A DNA stretch of 64,000 nucleotides from Sphingomonas sp. 35-24ZXX. Its GTDB lineage: Bacteria; Pseudomonadota; Alphaproteobacteria; Sphingomonadales; Sphingomonadaceae. The stretch's first letter is position 1. Every line of letters begins with the position of its first letter. This document shows, one piece after another, positions 42,258-51,512 of the stretch. The translations under genes were made by a program, and so were the position numbers. The notes below the pieces were generated by a model. It had not been told where the DNA came from. It searched no databases and saw only the letters and a program-made list of their open reading frames with translations. The stretch lies in contig NZ_JROG01000001.1 in assembly GCF_000786215.1 (NCBI RefSeq), positions 124,001-188,000 on the forward strand, given 5' to 3'.

Positions 42258-44609
42258 TCAAGCGACCTTGCTGGCGATGTCGAATGCGGGCTCTGCGGCT
42301 GCATCCTTGCGGGCGTAGCGCATGGTTGCGATCATCGCATCGACATGGTCGATGGCGACCGGACGGCTGAAGAAATAGCCCTGGATATTGGTGCAACCCT
42401 GTGAGCGGAGCGCCTCGAGCTGATCGCTGTCCTCGACCCCTTCGGCGATCGTTTCCATGCCCAGCGCGCCCGCCAATGTTGTGATCGCGCCGATGATCGC
42501 GCGCGCGCTGTGATCCGAGGCCAGGTCGTTGACGAAGCTCTTGTCGATCTTGATCTTGTCGAACGGGAAAGAGCGCAGATAGTTGAGCGAGCTGTAGCCC
42601 GTGCCGAAGTCATCCAGCGCGATGCGAATGCCGCAGTCGCGCAGCGCATTGAGCATCGTCGTGGTGCGTTCGACATTGTCGATGAACAGCGATTCGGTCA
42701 CCTCCAGCTCGAGCCGGTTGGGTGCCAGGCCCGCCGCATCGAGTGCCTGCATCACCATCAGCGGCAGACCGGCATTCTTGAACAGGACGGGCGAGAGGTT
42801 GACAGCGATGCGCACGTCGTCGGGCCAGTGGCGTGCGCGCTGGCAGGCCTCGTTCATCACCCATTCGCTGATCGGCACGATCATCCCGGTATCCTCGGCC
42901 AGCGGAATGAACTCCGCCGGGGAGATCATGCCCCGAAGAGGGTGCTGCCAGCGGATCAGTGCTTCAAAGCCGATGATGCGGTTCTTCTCGAGACTGAACA
43001 GCGGCTGATAGTTGAGATGGAACTGCCCCTCACGCACCGCCTCGCGCATGTCGAGCTCCATCTGATGACGCTTGCGCGCCTCCAGATCCATCGTCTGCTC
43101 GAAGAAGCACGAGCAGTTGCGGCCTTCGTTCTTGGCCCGGTACAGCGCCAGGTCGGCATTCTTGATCAGGTCGTCCGGGCAATCGCCATCGCCCGGCGCC
43201 ACCGCAATGCCGATACTGGAACTGGTCTCGATGGTGAGTCCGGTCAACGGGAAGGGCTTGCTGAAGACCGCGCTGACCTTGTCCGCCAGCAGGGCGAGAT
43301 TGGCGCCCGGTTCGATCTGGTCGATCAGGATCGCGAACTCGTCTCCCCCCTGTCGGCTGATCAGGGCGCCGCCCATGGTGGCGCGCAGCCGGTCGGCCAC
43401 GGCTTTCAGCAACGCATCCCCGACCGGATGGCCCTGGGTGTCGTTGACAGCCTTGAAGTTGTCGAGGTCGAAATACATCACCATGATGCGTTCGTCCCGG
43501 GCGCGGCGGGCGAGCGCGAATTCCAGCTGTTCGGCAAACAGCTTGCGATTGGGAAGGCCGGTGAGTTCGTCATGCAGCGCGATATGCGTGATCCGCTCTT
43601 CGCGGTCCTTGATCGAATCGACCATGGAGTTGAAGCTTTCGGCCAGCCGCCCGACTTCGTCCTGCGAGGTCACCACCACCTTGTCGCGCGAACCTTCGCT
43701 GATGGCGCGGGCCGCCTGCTCGAGCGCGGCGATTGGCCGGGTGATGCCGCGGGCGACGAACGCGCCGATCGCGGTCGATACCAGCAGCCCCAGGCCACTC
43801 AGCGCCAGCAGCAGAAACTTGATCGGCGCATATTGGTCCAGCGCCGGCCCCAGCGCATAGCGCAGCACCAGCCGCGGCCGGATCTGCTGATCGAACGAGG
43901 GCAGACGGCGGGACCAGTACAGCGTCGGCTCACCGTCCACTTCGACCGCAACCGGGTATTTCCCGCTTGCCTGAGCCAGGCTGACTCCGTTTGTCAGCGT
44001 GCCGCTGGCGCGGATGCTGGCAGACATGCCTTCGGGGGCCAGCTTGGCCATTTCGCGCAATGCCGCGCGGTCCATCGGCCGCGCCAGCACCAGCCAGCCT
44101 GCCAGGTCCGGTATCAGGATCGGAGCGGCAGCCGCGTTGTAGAATCGTCCGCCGACTTGGAAGACGCCGCGGTCGACGCCCGAGTCGACTGCGCTCCACA
44201 AGGCGTCATGTTCGGCCGGCAGCAAAGTGGTGCCCGTGCTGATGATGTCGCCCTGCAATGGGATCATGATGGCAAGCGGTGCGTCGGCGCGCTGGCGCAG
44301 GCTGTCCAGCGCGCTGGCGATGGTGGGCTCGTCGCCAGCCGCAAACGCTTCGCGAAAACCGAAATCCGCAGCCAGCACATCGGCAGAGGTCCGCATCTGG
44401 ACCGCTTGCAGTTCGAGGATCTTGTCGAACGTGGCGCCATTGGCGGCCATCTCGCTGGTCGCAACGCCTTCGGCATAACGCTCGACACCGCCGGTCGCGA
44501 CGACGATGAATGCGCTGAAAGTGAGCGCTATCACCACGGCATACCATAAGGTGATGCGCGTCGAGAGCGAACGGAAGCGGCGTCGGCGGGGCAATGCGGC
44601 GGTGATCAT
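42258..44609 (-). CDS. Membrane diguanylate cyclase/phosphodiesterase (sensor-HAMP-GGDEF-EAL)
   Basis: A 783-residue protein. TM1 lies at 19-40, a periplasmic sensor domain at about 41-262, TM2 at 264-286, HAMP at about 287-340 (ARGITRPIAALEQAARAISE), GGDEF at about 342-505 and EAL at 515-760. The cyclase signature is intact (GGDEF 421-425), but no upstream RxxD inhibitory site is visible. The EAL signature is complete (E549-A550-L551 in GFEALIRWQHP, NLSPVLF, DDFGTGYSSLNYL, KIDKSFV), so phosphodiesterase activity is expected. The cupredoxin-like gene ends 6 bases upstream of its start; the two are cotranscribed, and the DUF3034 and globin genes diverge from them. Confidence 0.92.
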   Translation of the reverse strand: MITAALPRRRRFRSLSTRITLWYAVVIALTFSAFIVVATGGVERYAEGVATSEMAANGATFDKILELQAVQMRTSADVLAADFGFREAFAAGDEPTIASALDSLRQRADAPLAIMIPLQGDIISTGTTLLPAEHDALWSAVDSGVDRGVFQVGGRFYNAAAAPILIPDLAGWLVLARPMDRAALREMAKLAPEGMSASIRASGTLTNGVSLAQASGKYPVAVEVDGEPTLYWSRRLPSFDQQIRPRLVLRYALGPALDQYAPIKFLLLALSGLGLLVSTAIGAFVARGITRPIAALEQAARAISEGSRDKVVVTSQDEVGRLAESFNSMVDSIKDREERITHIALHDELTGLPNRKLFAEQLEFALARRARDERIMVMYFDLDNFKAVNDTQGHPVGDALLKAVADRLRATMGGALISRQGGDEFAILIDQIEPGANLALLADKVSAVFSKPFPLTGLTIETSSSIGIAVAPGDGDCPDDLIKNADLALYRAKNEGRNCSCFFEQTMDLEARKRHQMELDMREAVREGQFHLNYQPLFSLEKNRIIGFEALIRWQHPLRGMISPAEFIPLAEDTGMIVPISEWVMNEACQRARHWPDDVRIAVNLSPVLFKNAGLPLMVMQALDAAGLAPNRLELEVTESLFIDNVERTTTMLNALRDCGIRIALDDFGTGYSSLNYLRSFPFDKIKIDKSFVNDLASDHSARAIIGAITTLAGALGMETIAEGVEDSDQLEALRSQGCTNIQGYFFSRPVAIDHVDAMIATMRYARKDAAAEPAFDIASKVA

Positions 44610-44615
44610 GGCAGC

Positions 44616-45260
44616 TTACTTGACCGGCCGCAGCGCGACCGTGATCGAACGCGCGACCGCCTGGCCTGCCGCCAGGGTCACGGCTTCCTCGTGCTCGCCG
44701 GTGCGGGTGCGCAGGGCCGGATGCCACAGCCGGACGGTGGCAGCGCCGCCTGGCAATTGCGCGATCTTCACCTGCCCGTTCTGGTCGGTCTTGGCGGCAT
44801 AAGGCGTGTCGACCACGCGGATATAGCCGCGCATCTGATCGTGGATCTTGCAGCCCAGCGACACGCTGCCAGGCACGCTGAAGGTGTGCGTGCGGGTTTC
44901 GTCGCGCCCGTAAAGCTGGATGTCGACCTTGGCGGCCTTGGAGAAACTGTAGATGCTGTGGCGCACCTTATCGAGATTGGGGAAGCGCACCGCAGAGCCC
45001 GCCGGGACGATCAGCGTGCCCGGCGTGAAGGCGATGTTCGACTGCGCCATCTCGTTCTTCCAGCCGAAACGGATCGGCCCGGATGCGCCCCCTGCCTTGG
45101 GGTAGACCATCACGACCGTATCCCTGACCGGCATCCCGTTGGCTTGCTTGACCGTGACGGTCAGGGTGGCAGGCCCGGCCGCTTGCGATGTGGGGATCAC
45201 CAACAGCGCGCCAATGAGAGCAGAAAAGGGGAGGAGGGCAGAAGAGCGAATGTGCGGCAT
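44616..45260 (-). CDS. Exported cupredoxin-like protein ('methylamine utilization' family)
   Basis: A 214-residue protein with a signal peptide (MPHIRSSALLPFSALIGALL...SQA). The mature part is a plastocyanin-like beta fold whose probable copper ligands are visible: H101 in KVRHSIYSF and C137, H140, M143 in LGCKIHDQMRGYI. A C-terminal carboxypeptidase-regulatory-like beta sandwich (150-214) follows. Databases often label this family 'methylamine utilization protein', though no methylamine genes are present here. It precedes the GGDEF-EAL gene by 6 bases, suggesting that a periplasmic copper protein feeds a signal to the c-di-GMP enzyme's sensor domain; this link is inference. Confidence 0.8.
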   Translation of the reverse strand: MPHIRSSALLPFSALIGALLVIPTSQAAGPATLTVTVKQANGMPVRDTVVMVYPKAGGASGPIRFGWKNEMAQSNIAFTPGTLIVPAGSAVRFPNLDKVRHSIYSFSKAAKVDIQLYGRDETRTHTFSVPGSVSLGCKIHDQMRGYIRVVDTPYAAKTDQNGQVKIAQLPGGAATVRLWHPALRTRTGEHEEAVTLAAGQAVARSITVALRPVK

Positions 45261-45400
45261 AGCACGGCCAATAGTACAAACTGGTTAAGGAAAGCCTGAT
45301 CCGACCGGCTGTCGCAGACGCCATCGCGCGGACGTCTGTGGGCCTGCTGCGCGGCTTATGGTTAACCGTTGTTTAGGATATTGTATTTAGGTCCGCAGGC

Positions 45401-46285
45401 ATGCCTGCTCTGTCTTTCCCTGTGCGCGCTGCGTGCCTTTTCGCCTTCGGACTGTCCGCTTTCACCGCTGCCCAGGCGCAGGATCTGCGCAATGGCGGCA
45501 AGCTTTTGCTGACCAACGGAGTCAGCACCATCGAAGGGTCCGGTGGTGGCGGCCTTGCCACCTGGAGCACGATCGCCGGCAACGCCACGCAGGAAGGCAT
45601 CGGCGGATCGGCCCACGGGACGGTAATCGAACTGCCCGACTACAACTGGACCAGCTACGGTGTCTCGGTCGGCTTCTTCGACCGGGTGGAACTGAGCTAT
45701 GCCCGGCAGAATCTCGACACCATCGATATCGGCGCGGCGCTGGGGCTCGGGCGCGGCTACACGCTCAACCAGGATGTCTTCGGCGCGAAGGTCAGGCTCG
45801 CGGGCGATGTCGTGTATGGCGACAGCCTGATGCCGCAGATCGCGGTTGGCGTGCAGCACAAACGGTCGAGCGACGATGCCGTGGTCGCCGCAGTCGGCGG
45901 AGCCTCGCCGCACGGAACCGACTTCTACATCAGCGCGACCAAGCTGTTCCTTTCGCACAGCGTGCTGGCCAACGCGACGGTTCGGTTCACCAAGGCTAAC
46001 CAGAACGGGCTGCTGGGCTTTGGTAGCGCGACCGACAATGATCACAAGCCGCAGTTCGAAGGATCGCTGGCCTATCAGGTCTCGCGCCGCTTCGTCGTTG
46101 GCGGGGAATATCGCACCAAGCCCGACAATTTGGCAATTGCGCGCGAGGACGACTGGTTCGATCTGTTCGCCGCTTATGCGTTGACCCGCAATGTCACGGT
46201 CACCGCAGCCTATGTCGACCTTGGCAGCATCGCCACCGCCGACAATCAGCGCGGTGCCTTTCTGTCGCTGCAAGCGGCATTTTGA
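45401..46285 (+). CDS. DUF3034 family outer-membrane-type protein
   Basis: A 294-residue exported protein (signal peptide MPALSFPVRAACLFAFGLSA...AQAQ). The mature part consists of alternating beta strands ending in LSLQAAF, a terminal aromatic residue like an outer-membrane barrel. RNGGKLLLTNGVSTIEGSGG is the DUF3034 signature. It diverges from the cupredoxin-like gene across a 140-base promoter region and lies 16 bases before the truncated haemoglobin gene. The family has no known activity; its constant company with EAL, cupredoxin and globin genes points to one envelope sensing system. Confidence 0.85.
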   Translation: MPALSFPVRAACLFAFGLSAFTAAQAQDLRNGGKLLLTNGVSTIEGSGGGGLATWSTIAGNATQEGIGGSAHGTVIELPDYNWTSYGVSVGFFDRVELSYARQNLDTIDIGAALGLGRGYTLNQDVFGAKVRLAGDVVYGDSLMPQIAVGVQHKRSSDDAVVAAVGGASPHGTDFYISATKLFLSHSVLANATVRFTKANQNGLLGFGSATDNDHKPQFEGSLAYQVSRRFVVGGEYRTKPDNLAIAREDDWFDLFAAYALTRNVTVTAAYVDLGSIATADNQRGAFLSLQAAF

Positions 46286-46301
46286 AGATCGGGACGCCAT
46301 C

Positions 46302-46847
46302 ATGATCACCCTGTTTCTTGCCCTTGCCTTGTCCGGATTGCAGGAGATGCCAGTGTCACCCGAGCCGGAGGCAGAGGCATCCAGCGAAGCTGCGCCGCGC
46401 CCCGAACCGCAGCGCGATCCGGTGACTGGCGAACTGCCGGTCGACCCGTATGAAGCCTCGAACGCCAATGCAGGCGCATCGCCCTTTGCCGGCACGGGCA
46501 TGCGCGATGCCTTTCACGGGCAGGATGGCATCCGCCGCGTCGTCAACCGCATGGTGGACCTCGCGGTGGCCGATCCCCGGATTTCCGAGGTGTTCGTCGC
46601 GCACGACCTCGTCCGGTTGCGCCGCACCCTGTTCGAACAGTTCTGCTACATCCTGAATGCCGGTTGCGATTACACCGGGCGCGACATGGCAAGCTCGCAC
46701 CGCGACATCGGTCTGCAGGTTGATGATCTCAACGTGCTGGTCGAGAACCTTCAGGCAGCGATGGTCGAAGAGAAGATCGGCTTTGCCGCGCAAAACCGCT
46801 TTCTGTCCAAGCTGGCGCCGATGAAGCGCGATGTCGTGACGCGATGA
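46302..46847 (+). CDS. Exported group 1 truncated haemoglobin-like protein
   Basis: A 181-residue protein. MITLFLALALSGLQEMP looks like a short signal sequence and a Pro/Glu-rich linker (18-55) follows. A 2-on-2 globin core starts near 74 (DGIRRVVNRMVDLAVADPRI). The YTGRDMASSHRDIGL block holds the probable proximal haem ligand H133 (F8). Bacterial truncated haemoglobins are usually cytosolic; the leader here implies a periplasmic haem protein binding O2 or NO. It belongs to the DUF3034/cupredoxin/GGDEF-EAL module. Confidence 0.75.
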   Translation: MITLFLALALSGLQEMPVSPEPEAEASSEAAPRPEPQRDPVTGELPVDPYEASNANAGASPFAGTGMRDAFHGQDGIRRVVNRMVDLAVADPRISEVFVAHDLVRLRRTLFEQFCYILNAGCDYTGRDMASSHRDIGLQVDDLNVLVENLQAAMVEEKIGFAAQNRFLSKLAPMKRDVVTR

Positions 46848-47044
46848 TGCGCCGCAGGCGGGCCGATGGAAGGCCTGCCGGGTGCACCGCCAGCCCTCTG
46901 AACAAAGCCATGCCGACCTGAAACCTATCGCCTCCCCGCAGCGAAACAACGCTGCGAGGCCATGGATGGGGGATAGGGAAGAATGGACGGCAGCAAAACG
47001 CGCGGCGCGCCCGGCAGGACCGGGCGGCTGATGCTGGAGCGATC

Positions 47045-48022
47045 TTGCCGGCGGTGGCCGTGCTGCTGCTTCTAGCCCTTGTCGCCTGCGCCTTTCTGGT
47101 CGGGCTGTCGATCAGCCGGGGGAGCACCTGCGCCGTGACGGCGGGGAAGGAGCTTGTCTCGGGGCGGCAGGGCACCATGCTGGTCGGCTTCGTGATCGCC
47201 GCCAGCGCCGCCGGGCTGGTGACCTATCCGCTGAGCTGGCTGTGGCACCCGCGCTTTCTTGTCACTGCCGACGTTCCGATATCGGCGGCATTGGTGGCAG
47301 GTGCCATGCTGATCGGCATCGGCGCCGTCATCAATGATGCCTGTCTGCTGGGCACGCTCGCCCGCATCGGGCAGGGCGAGGTGCGGTTCCTGGCGTTGCC
47401 TCTGGGGCTGGCGATCGGATTTGGATTGGTGGACCGGTATGGCATGCTCGCCGGCAGCATGGCATCGCGGCATCTGGCGGCAAGCCCCTCGCTGGCAGGC
47501 GGGCTGGTGGTTGCGACCTTTGCAATATCGCTGATTGCCGCCTGGCTGTATCTGGGGCGGCAGGCGAAGTTGCACCCGACGGCACGCCGTTGGCCCCGCC
47601 GCGTCATGCTGATCATGGGGATCAGCGGCGCGCTGCTTTTTGGTCTTGAGCCGCGATGGACCTATTCGGACGCCGTGCACGCCGCGATCGTCCGCGGGAG
47701 CATGGATGTGCACCTCGACGCCCGTGCGCTGGCCATTGCGATCGCGCTGGTGGCGGGCTCGATCTGCGCTGCCGTGCGTGCCGGCGCGTTCGTGCTGCAG
47801 CGGCCGTCGCTGATCCCGATCGGGCGCTCGCTGCTCGGCGGGGCGGTGATGGCTTTTGGTGGTACATTGATCCCCGGCGGCAATGACAGCCTGCTGCTCG
47901 CCGCGATTCCGGCCGGCACGGTGAGCGGGCTGACCGCCTATGCCATCATGACCGCCACGGTGTGCACCCTGCTCTGGCTGGCGAAGGCCCGTCGCCCGAT
48001 GGTATCGCTTTCGGCGGGATGA
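47045..48022 (+). CDS. YeeE/YedE-family (TsuA-like) inner-membrane transporter
   Basis: About 325 residues with nine or more hydrophobic helices. The Cys-containing motif SISRGSTCAVTAGKELV (C29) and the helix INDACLLGTLARIGQGEVRF fit the YeeE/YedE family of thiosulfate or other sulfur-compound transporters; the second repeat has GGTLIPGGNDSLLLAAI. The start is uncertain: the listed TTG at 47045 lacks a good ribosome site and the frame remains open upstream without ATG or GTG, so a GTG at 47054 is equally possible. It converges with the LysR gene at 48050. The substrate cannot be assigned. Confidence 0.8.
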   Translation: MPAVAVLLLLALVACAFLVGLSISRGSTCAVTAGKELVSGRQGTMLVGFVIAASAAGLVTYPLSWLWHPRFLVTADVPISAALVAGAMLIGIGAVINDACLLGTLARIGQGEVRFLALPLGLAIGFGLVDRYGMLAGSMASRHLAASPSLAGGLVVATFAISLIAAWLYLGRQAKLHPTARRWPRRVMLIMGISGALLFGLEPRWTYSDAVHAAIVRGSMDVHLDARALAIAIALVAGSICAAVRAGAFVLQRPSLIPIGRSLLGGAVMAFGGTLIPGGNDSLLLAAIPAGTVSGLTAYAIMTATVCTLLWLAKARRPMVSLSAG

Positions 48023-48049
48023 GGGCGGGCGCGGGCCGGGCGTGGCCTG

Positions 48050-48952
48050 TCAGGGGCCGCCGGTGGCGAGCAGGCTGTCGAGCGCGAATTCACGGCTGAG
48101 AAACTCGACGAGGCTGCGGGTGCGAGCCGACACATGGCGACCCGGCGGCAGAACGATATGGATCGGCATCGGCACGGGTTCATAGGTGGGCAGAACGATT
48201 TCCAGCCGCCCGTCGGCGATCTCGCTTTCGAACAGCCAGCGCGCGTTGACGGCAATACCGATCCCCGCGAGCGTGGCGGCGCGCAGCAGATTGGGGCTGT
48301 CTGCCCTGAGGTTGCCGGATATGTCGACTGTCAGCCCGCCGACGAAGGTCCACCGGGTTCCCGTTCCCAGCAGCGAATAGGACAGGCAGTTGTGCCCGGC
48401 CAGATCGGATGGATGGTGCGGGCGCCCGGCCTTGTCCAGATAGGCGGGAGAGGCGACCGCCACGCGGCGCGCCATCCCGACCTTGCGCGCGATCAGGCGG
48501 CTGTCGGTGAGTTGGCCGACGCGGATCGCCAGATCCAGATTGTCCGCCACCAGGTTGAGCGCGTGGTCCGAGGCGGTGAAGTCGATCTCGATCTTGGGGT
48601 TGGCGGCCAGAAACCGCTTGAGCATGGGGATCAGACGGCTTTCGGCCAGCGTCAGCGGGGCGGTAATCCGCAGGACGCCTTCGGCTTCTCCCGAAAGGCC
48701 GACCGAGGCTTCGGCCGCCTCGATGGCATCGAGCACCCCCAGCGCCTTTTCATAGAACCGGGCCCCATCCGTGGTCAGCGTCAGCGACCGGGTGGTGCGG
48801 TTGAACAACCGCGTTCGCAAATGCGCCTCCAGCGCTGCGACATGCTTGGATAGTGTCGACTGGCTGCTGCCGAGCCTGTCTGCGGCCGTCGAAAAACTGC
48901 CTGCCTCGGTCACGGCCACAAAGCTTTTCATCCAGGTCGAGATTTCTGCCAT
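48050..48952 (-). CDS. LysR-family transcriptional regulator
   Basis: A 300-residue LysR regulator of the CrgA/DsdC-like subgroup. MAEISTWMKSFVAVTEAGSF and SSQSTLSKHVAALEAHL form the DNA-binding domain, and LRITAPLTLAESRLIPMLKR begins the effector domain. The start at 48952 precedes the conserved text; the frame is open to 48985. It diverges from the LysR gene at 49147 and converges with the YeeE gene, so its target is not fixed by position. Confidence 0.88.
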   Translation of the reverse strand: MAEISTWMKSFVAVTEAGSFSTAADRLGSSQSTLSKHVAALEAHLRTRLFNRTTRSLTLTTDGARFYEKALGVLDAIEAAEASVGLSGEAEGVLRITAPLTLAESRLIPMLKRFLAANPKIEIDFTASDHALNLVADNLDLAIRVGQLTDSRLIARKVGMARRVAVASPAYLDKAGRPHHPSDLAGHNCLSYSLLGTGTRWTFVGGLTVDISGNLRADSPNLLRAATLAGIGIAVNARWLFESEIADGRLEIVLPTYEPVPMPIHIVLPPGRHVSARTRSLVEFLSREFALDSLLATGGP

Positions 48953-49146
48953 GATCCGCGCTCTGCCCCTTTCGGTCCGCCACACGCATTACGCAACATT
49001 AATTCTATTACTGACTAAATGAAAGTCGAATACGTGCGATTGACGCCGGTTTGGCATTAGATCAGTTTGTATCGCAGCTGCGAGACAGACCGGCCTGCCG
49101 TCGAAAAATTGGGGTTTTGCCGACATCGAGGCCCGGAGCACCTGAA

Positions 49147-50016
49147 ATGGAAATGCATCAGGTTCGATATTTCCTGGCGGCTGCCCGCACGCTCAACTTC
49201 ACGCGGGCTGCGGAGGAGTGCAATGTCACGCAGCCCTCGCTCACGCGGGCGATCCAGAAGCTCGAGGAGGAATTCGGCGGCCTGCTTTTTCGGCGGGAGC
49301 GGTCGCTCACCCACCTGACCGAGCTCGGCAGGCAGATGGTGCCGCATCTCCAGCGCACCTACGATGCCGCGCAGGCCGCCAAGATGCTGGCCAAGGGCAT
49401 CGGCAAGCAGACGCAGGCTCCGATGGCACTGGGCCTTGCCGGGACGCTGTCGCCCGAACTGGGGCGTGCCTTGAGCGAGGTGGTGGGGGCGCTGCCCGGC
49501 TTCCAGCTTTCAGTGACCAGCGCCGATGCCACCAGTCTGCTCAGGGATTTGCTGAAGGGCGATATCGATGCTGCGGTGCTGCATCAGCCGCGCGAACTGC
49601 CCGAGCGGCTGGACACGATTGCGATGACCCGGCAACCGTTCGCGATCATAGCACCGCACGACAGTGCGCTGGCGCAGCGCGATCCGGCGGACTGGCGGGA
49701 TCTGGCGGGCATGCCCTGGATCGCTGGTGATGGTGATGTCGTCGCGGAGTTTCAGGCTCAGTGCGCTGCTGCGGGGATTGAGCCGGAATTCAGGCATGCT
49801 GCACGGATCGATAGCGATCTGGTCGATCTGGTGGCGACGGGGCTGGGCTGCGCGCTGGTGCCCGCCACCCACGAACTGCCGGCAACGGTCAAGCGGATCG
49901 CGCTGGACAGCCTGTGCATCGAGCGGACCACGGTGTTTGCCACCGTATCGGGTCGCAAACGGTCGGCTGCCACCGATGCGCTGGCGCGTGCAATCAAGGT
50001 GCGGTCGTGGCGCTGA
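49147..50016 (+). CDS. LysR-family transcriptional regulator
   Basis: A 289-residue LysR regulator. MEMHQVRYFLAAARTLNFTR and NVTQPSLTRAIQKLEEEFGG form the winged helix, followed by a short effector domain. MHQVRYF...LNFTRAAE resembles regulators of oxidative-stress or hydrogen-peroxide genes more than catabolic ones. GGAG lies upstream of the chosen ATG at 49147; an ATG two codons on is possible. Its stop is 15 bases from the stop of the convergent peroxiredoxin-like gene. Confidence 0.88.
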   Translation: MEMHQVRYFLAAARTLNFTRAAEECNVTQPSLTRAIQKLEEEFGGLLFRRERSLTHLTELGRQMVPHLQRTYDAAQAAKMLAKGIGKQTQAPMALGLAGTLSPELGRALSEVVGALPGFQLSVTSADATSLLRDLLKGDIDAAVLHQPRELPERLDTIAMTRQPFAIIAPHDSALAQRDPADWRDLAGMPWIAGDGDVVAEFQAQCAAAGIEPEFRHAARIDSDLVDLVATGLGCALVPATHELPATVKRIALDSLCIERTTVFATVSGRKRSAATDALARAIKVRSWR

Positions 50017-50031
50017 CGGCCATGGCCCACC

Positions 50032-50682
50032 TCAGTCTCGCGGCTGACCGCGCAACGCCTCGACCGCGGCTATGACCGCGGCCGGATCGGCGCGGACGCG
50101 AAAATCCGGATCGACGAAGGCATAGCGGACGATGCCATCGGCATCGATCACATAGGTCGCGGTGATCGGCAGGATGCGCCCTGAATTGCCGAAAATGCCG
50201 GCCAGATCGAGCCCGGCATCGACATAGAGGCGGTGCAGGTCCTCGCCGATGGGGAACGCCAGCCCCAGCATCATCGCCAGCCCATGGTCGATGTCGCACA
50301 GCATCCGTGCGCCCGGAGCAATCTCGCAGCGAAAGCGCTCCGCAAGCCCGCCGGTTTCAGCACTGATCGCGACAAACGTTCCGCCCTCGGCTTCAAGCCG
50401 GGGCATCGCATCATGCCAGGCTGCCAGTTCCTGTGCGCAATAGGGGCACCAGCGCCCCCGCAGAAAGCCGAGCACGACCGGTCCGCTGCCGATCAGATTG
50501 CGCAGTGCGACATGGTGGCCCTGCGAGTCGGGCAGCATGAAATCGGGAAAGGGATCGTTGAGGCGCGGCGCGCGCGACCCGGCCTTGCGCGCGCGCAGCT
50601 GCGCAACCAACGCATTGGAGGGCTCTTCCCATGGGTCTAAGGACGGGTCACTGGGCCGATCCGGGATCATGCGGAGCATCAT
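50032..50682 (-). CDS. Peroxiredoxin-like AhpC/TSA-family protein (copy 1)
   Basis: A 216-residue thioredoxin-fold protein. Motif FLRGRWCPYCAQELAAWHDA has a CxxC pair where typical AhpC has a single peroxidatic cysteine. DIDHGLAMMLGLAF and RYAFVDPDFRVRADPAAVIA are shared with the second copy at 55451-56113. This group is annotated 'peroxiredoxin-like' and probably reduces peroxides or disulfides. It is on the same strand as the bufferin genes and lies 77 bases past the bufC stop, so it may be read from that transcript. Confidence 0.85.
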   Translation of the reverse strand: MMLRMIPDRPSDPSLDPWEEPSNALVAQLRARKAGSRAPRLNDPFPDFMLPDSQGHHVALRNLIGSGPVVLGFLRGRWCPYCAQELAAWHDAMPRLEAEGGTFVAISAETGGLAERFRCEIAPGARMLCDIDHGLAMMLGLAFPIGEDLHRLYVDAGLDLAGIFGNSGRILPITATYVIDADGIVRYAFVDPDFRVRADPAAVIAAVEALRGQPRD

Positions 50683-50759
50683 GCACCCCTAGCTGCGCAT
50701 TGCAAACAGGCCCTGGGCGCATCGGTTCCATAGCGCCTGATCATTGACCGGTCGGCCCG

Positions 50760-51512
50760 TCACGCAACGCCGACCAGCACGCCTTCGGCAATCCAGCGCC
50801 CCAGCATGCTGCCCGCAACGGCCGCCGCCGCATCAGGGTCGTCGTGGCTCGCCGCCAGCATCTCGCAAATCAGCCCGAAGGCCATGCCGGCCTCAGCGAG
50901 CAGCATGGCGCGATGCTCGTTAGCCGTCACGGTCTGGAAGCGCGGCATCAGGCCATGGCGCCAGACCGTCAGCACGGCGGGACCATCGAGCAGCTCGGCG
51001 GCGGGGGGATCGTCGCAGGCGGTCTCCAGCGCATGCCACAGGGTGGCGACATTGGTGCGGATCTCGCGCCAGACGAGGGTTGGGGCAAGCTCCAGCGTGG
51101 CGGCATCCCAATCCTGCGTGGCAAGCGCGGTCACATCCAGTTCCGCCGAATCCGGCCCGTTGAAGGCGGCACGCAGCGACCAGTCGAGCCATGCCAGTTC
51201 CGCCACCTCGGGATTGTCGGGATACAGGCTGGCGAGCGTTTCGTTGAAGCCCAGCCCGTAATCTGCCAGGGTCCAGCTGTGGGGCGGGTGTTCGGCGATA
51301 TGGGTGCGGGCGGCCGTGTCGAAGCGATCGTCGCCCAGCCAGCCATGGGTCCGCTCGAAGACATCGCGCAGCGTCGCGACCAGGGTGGCGCGATAGGCGT
51401 AGTGATAGACCGGCAGGCCCCGCTTGGCCGATGGCGCAACGGCGGCGAAGGCTGCCGTCCCGTCTCCGCGCAGGAAGCCGCTGAAATTGCGCTGCAGTTG
51501 AGCCAAGTTCAT
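50760..51512 (-). CDS. bufC: BufC: DUF2063/HvfC-BufC partner of the bufferin-modifying enzyme
   Basis: A 250-residue soluble protein. MNLAQLQRNFSGFLRGDGTA and the helix KRGLPVYHYAYRATLVATLR are the DUF2063 signature. HvfC/BufC proteins bind the precursor peptide and present it to the MNIO enzyme. Its start overlaps the stop of bufB by four bases (ATGA), the usual bufB-bufC coupling. Confidence 0.92.
   Translation of the reverse strand: MNLAQLQRNFSGFLRGDGTAAFAAVAPSAKRGLPVYHYAYRATLVATLRDVFERTHGWLGDDRFDTAARTHIAEHPPHSWTLADYGLGFNETLASLYPDNPEVAELAWLDWSLRAAFNGPDSAELDVTALATQDWDAATLELAPTLVWREIRTNVATLWHALETACDDPPAAELLDGPAVLTVWRHGLMPRFQTVTANEHRAMLLAEAGMAFGLICEMLAASHDDPDAAAAVAGSMLGRWIAEGVLVGVA

Noticed and set aside
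44691-45299. Plus-strand ORF opposite the cupredoxin-like gene
   Set aside because: Shadow frame; the minus strand has a signal peptide and copper-ligand motifs.
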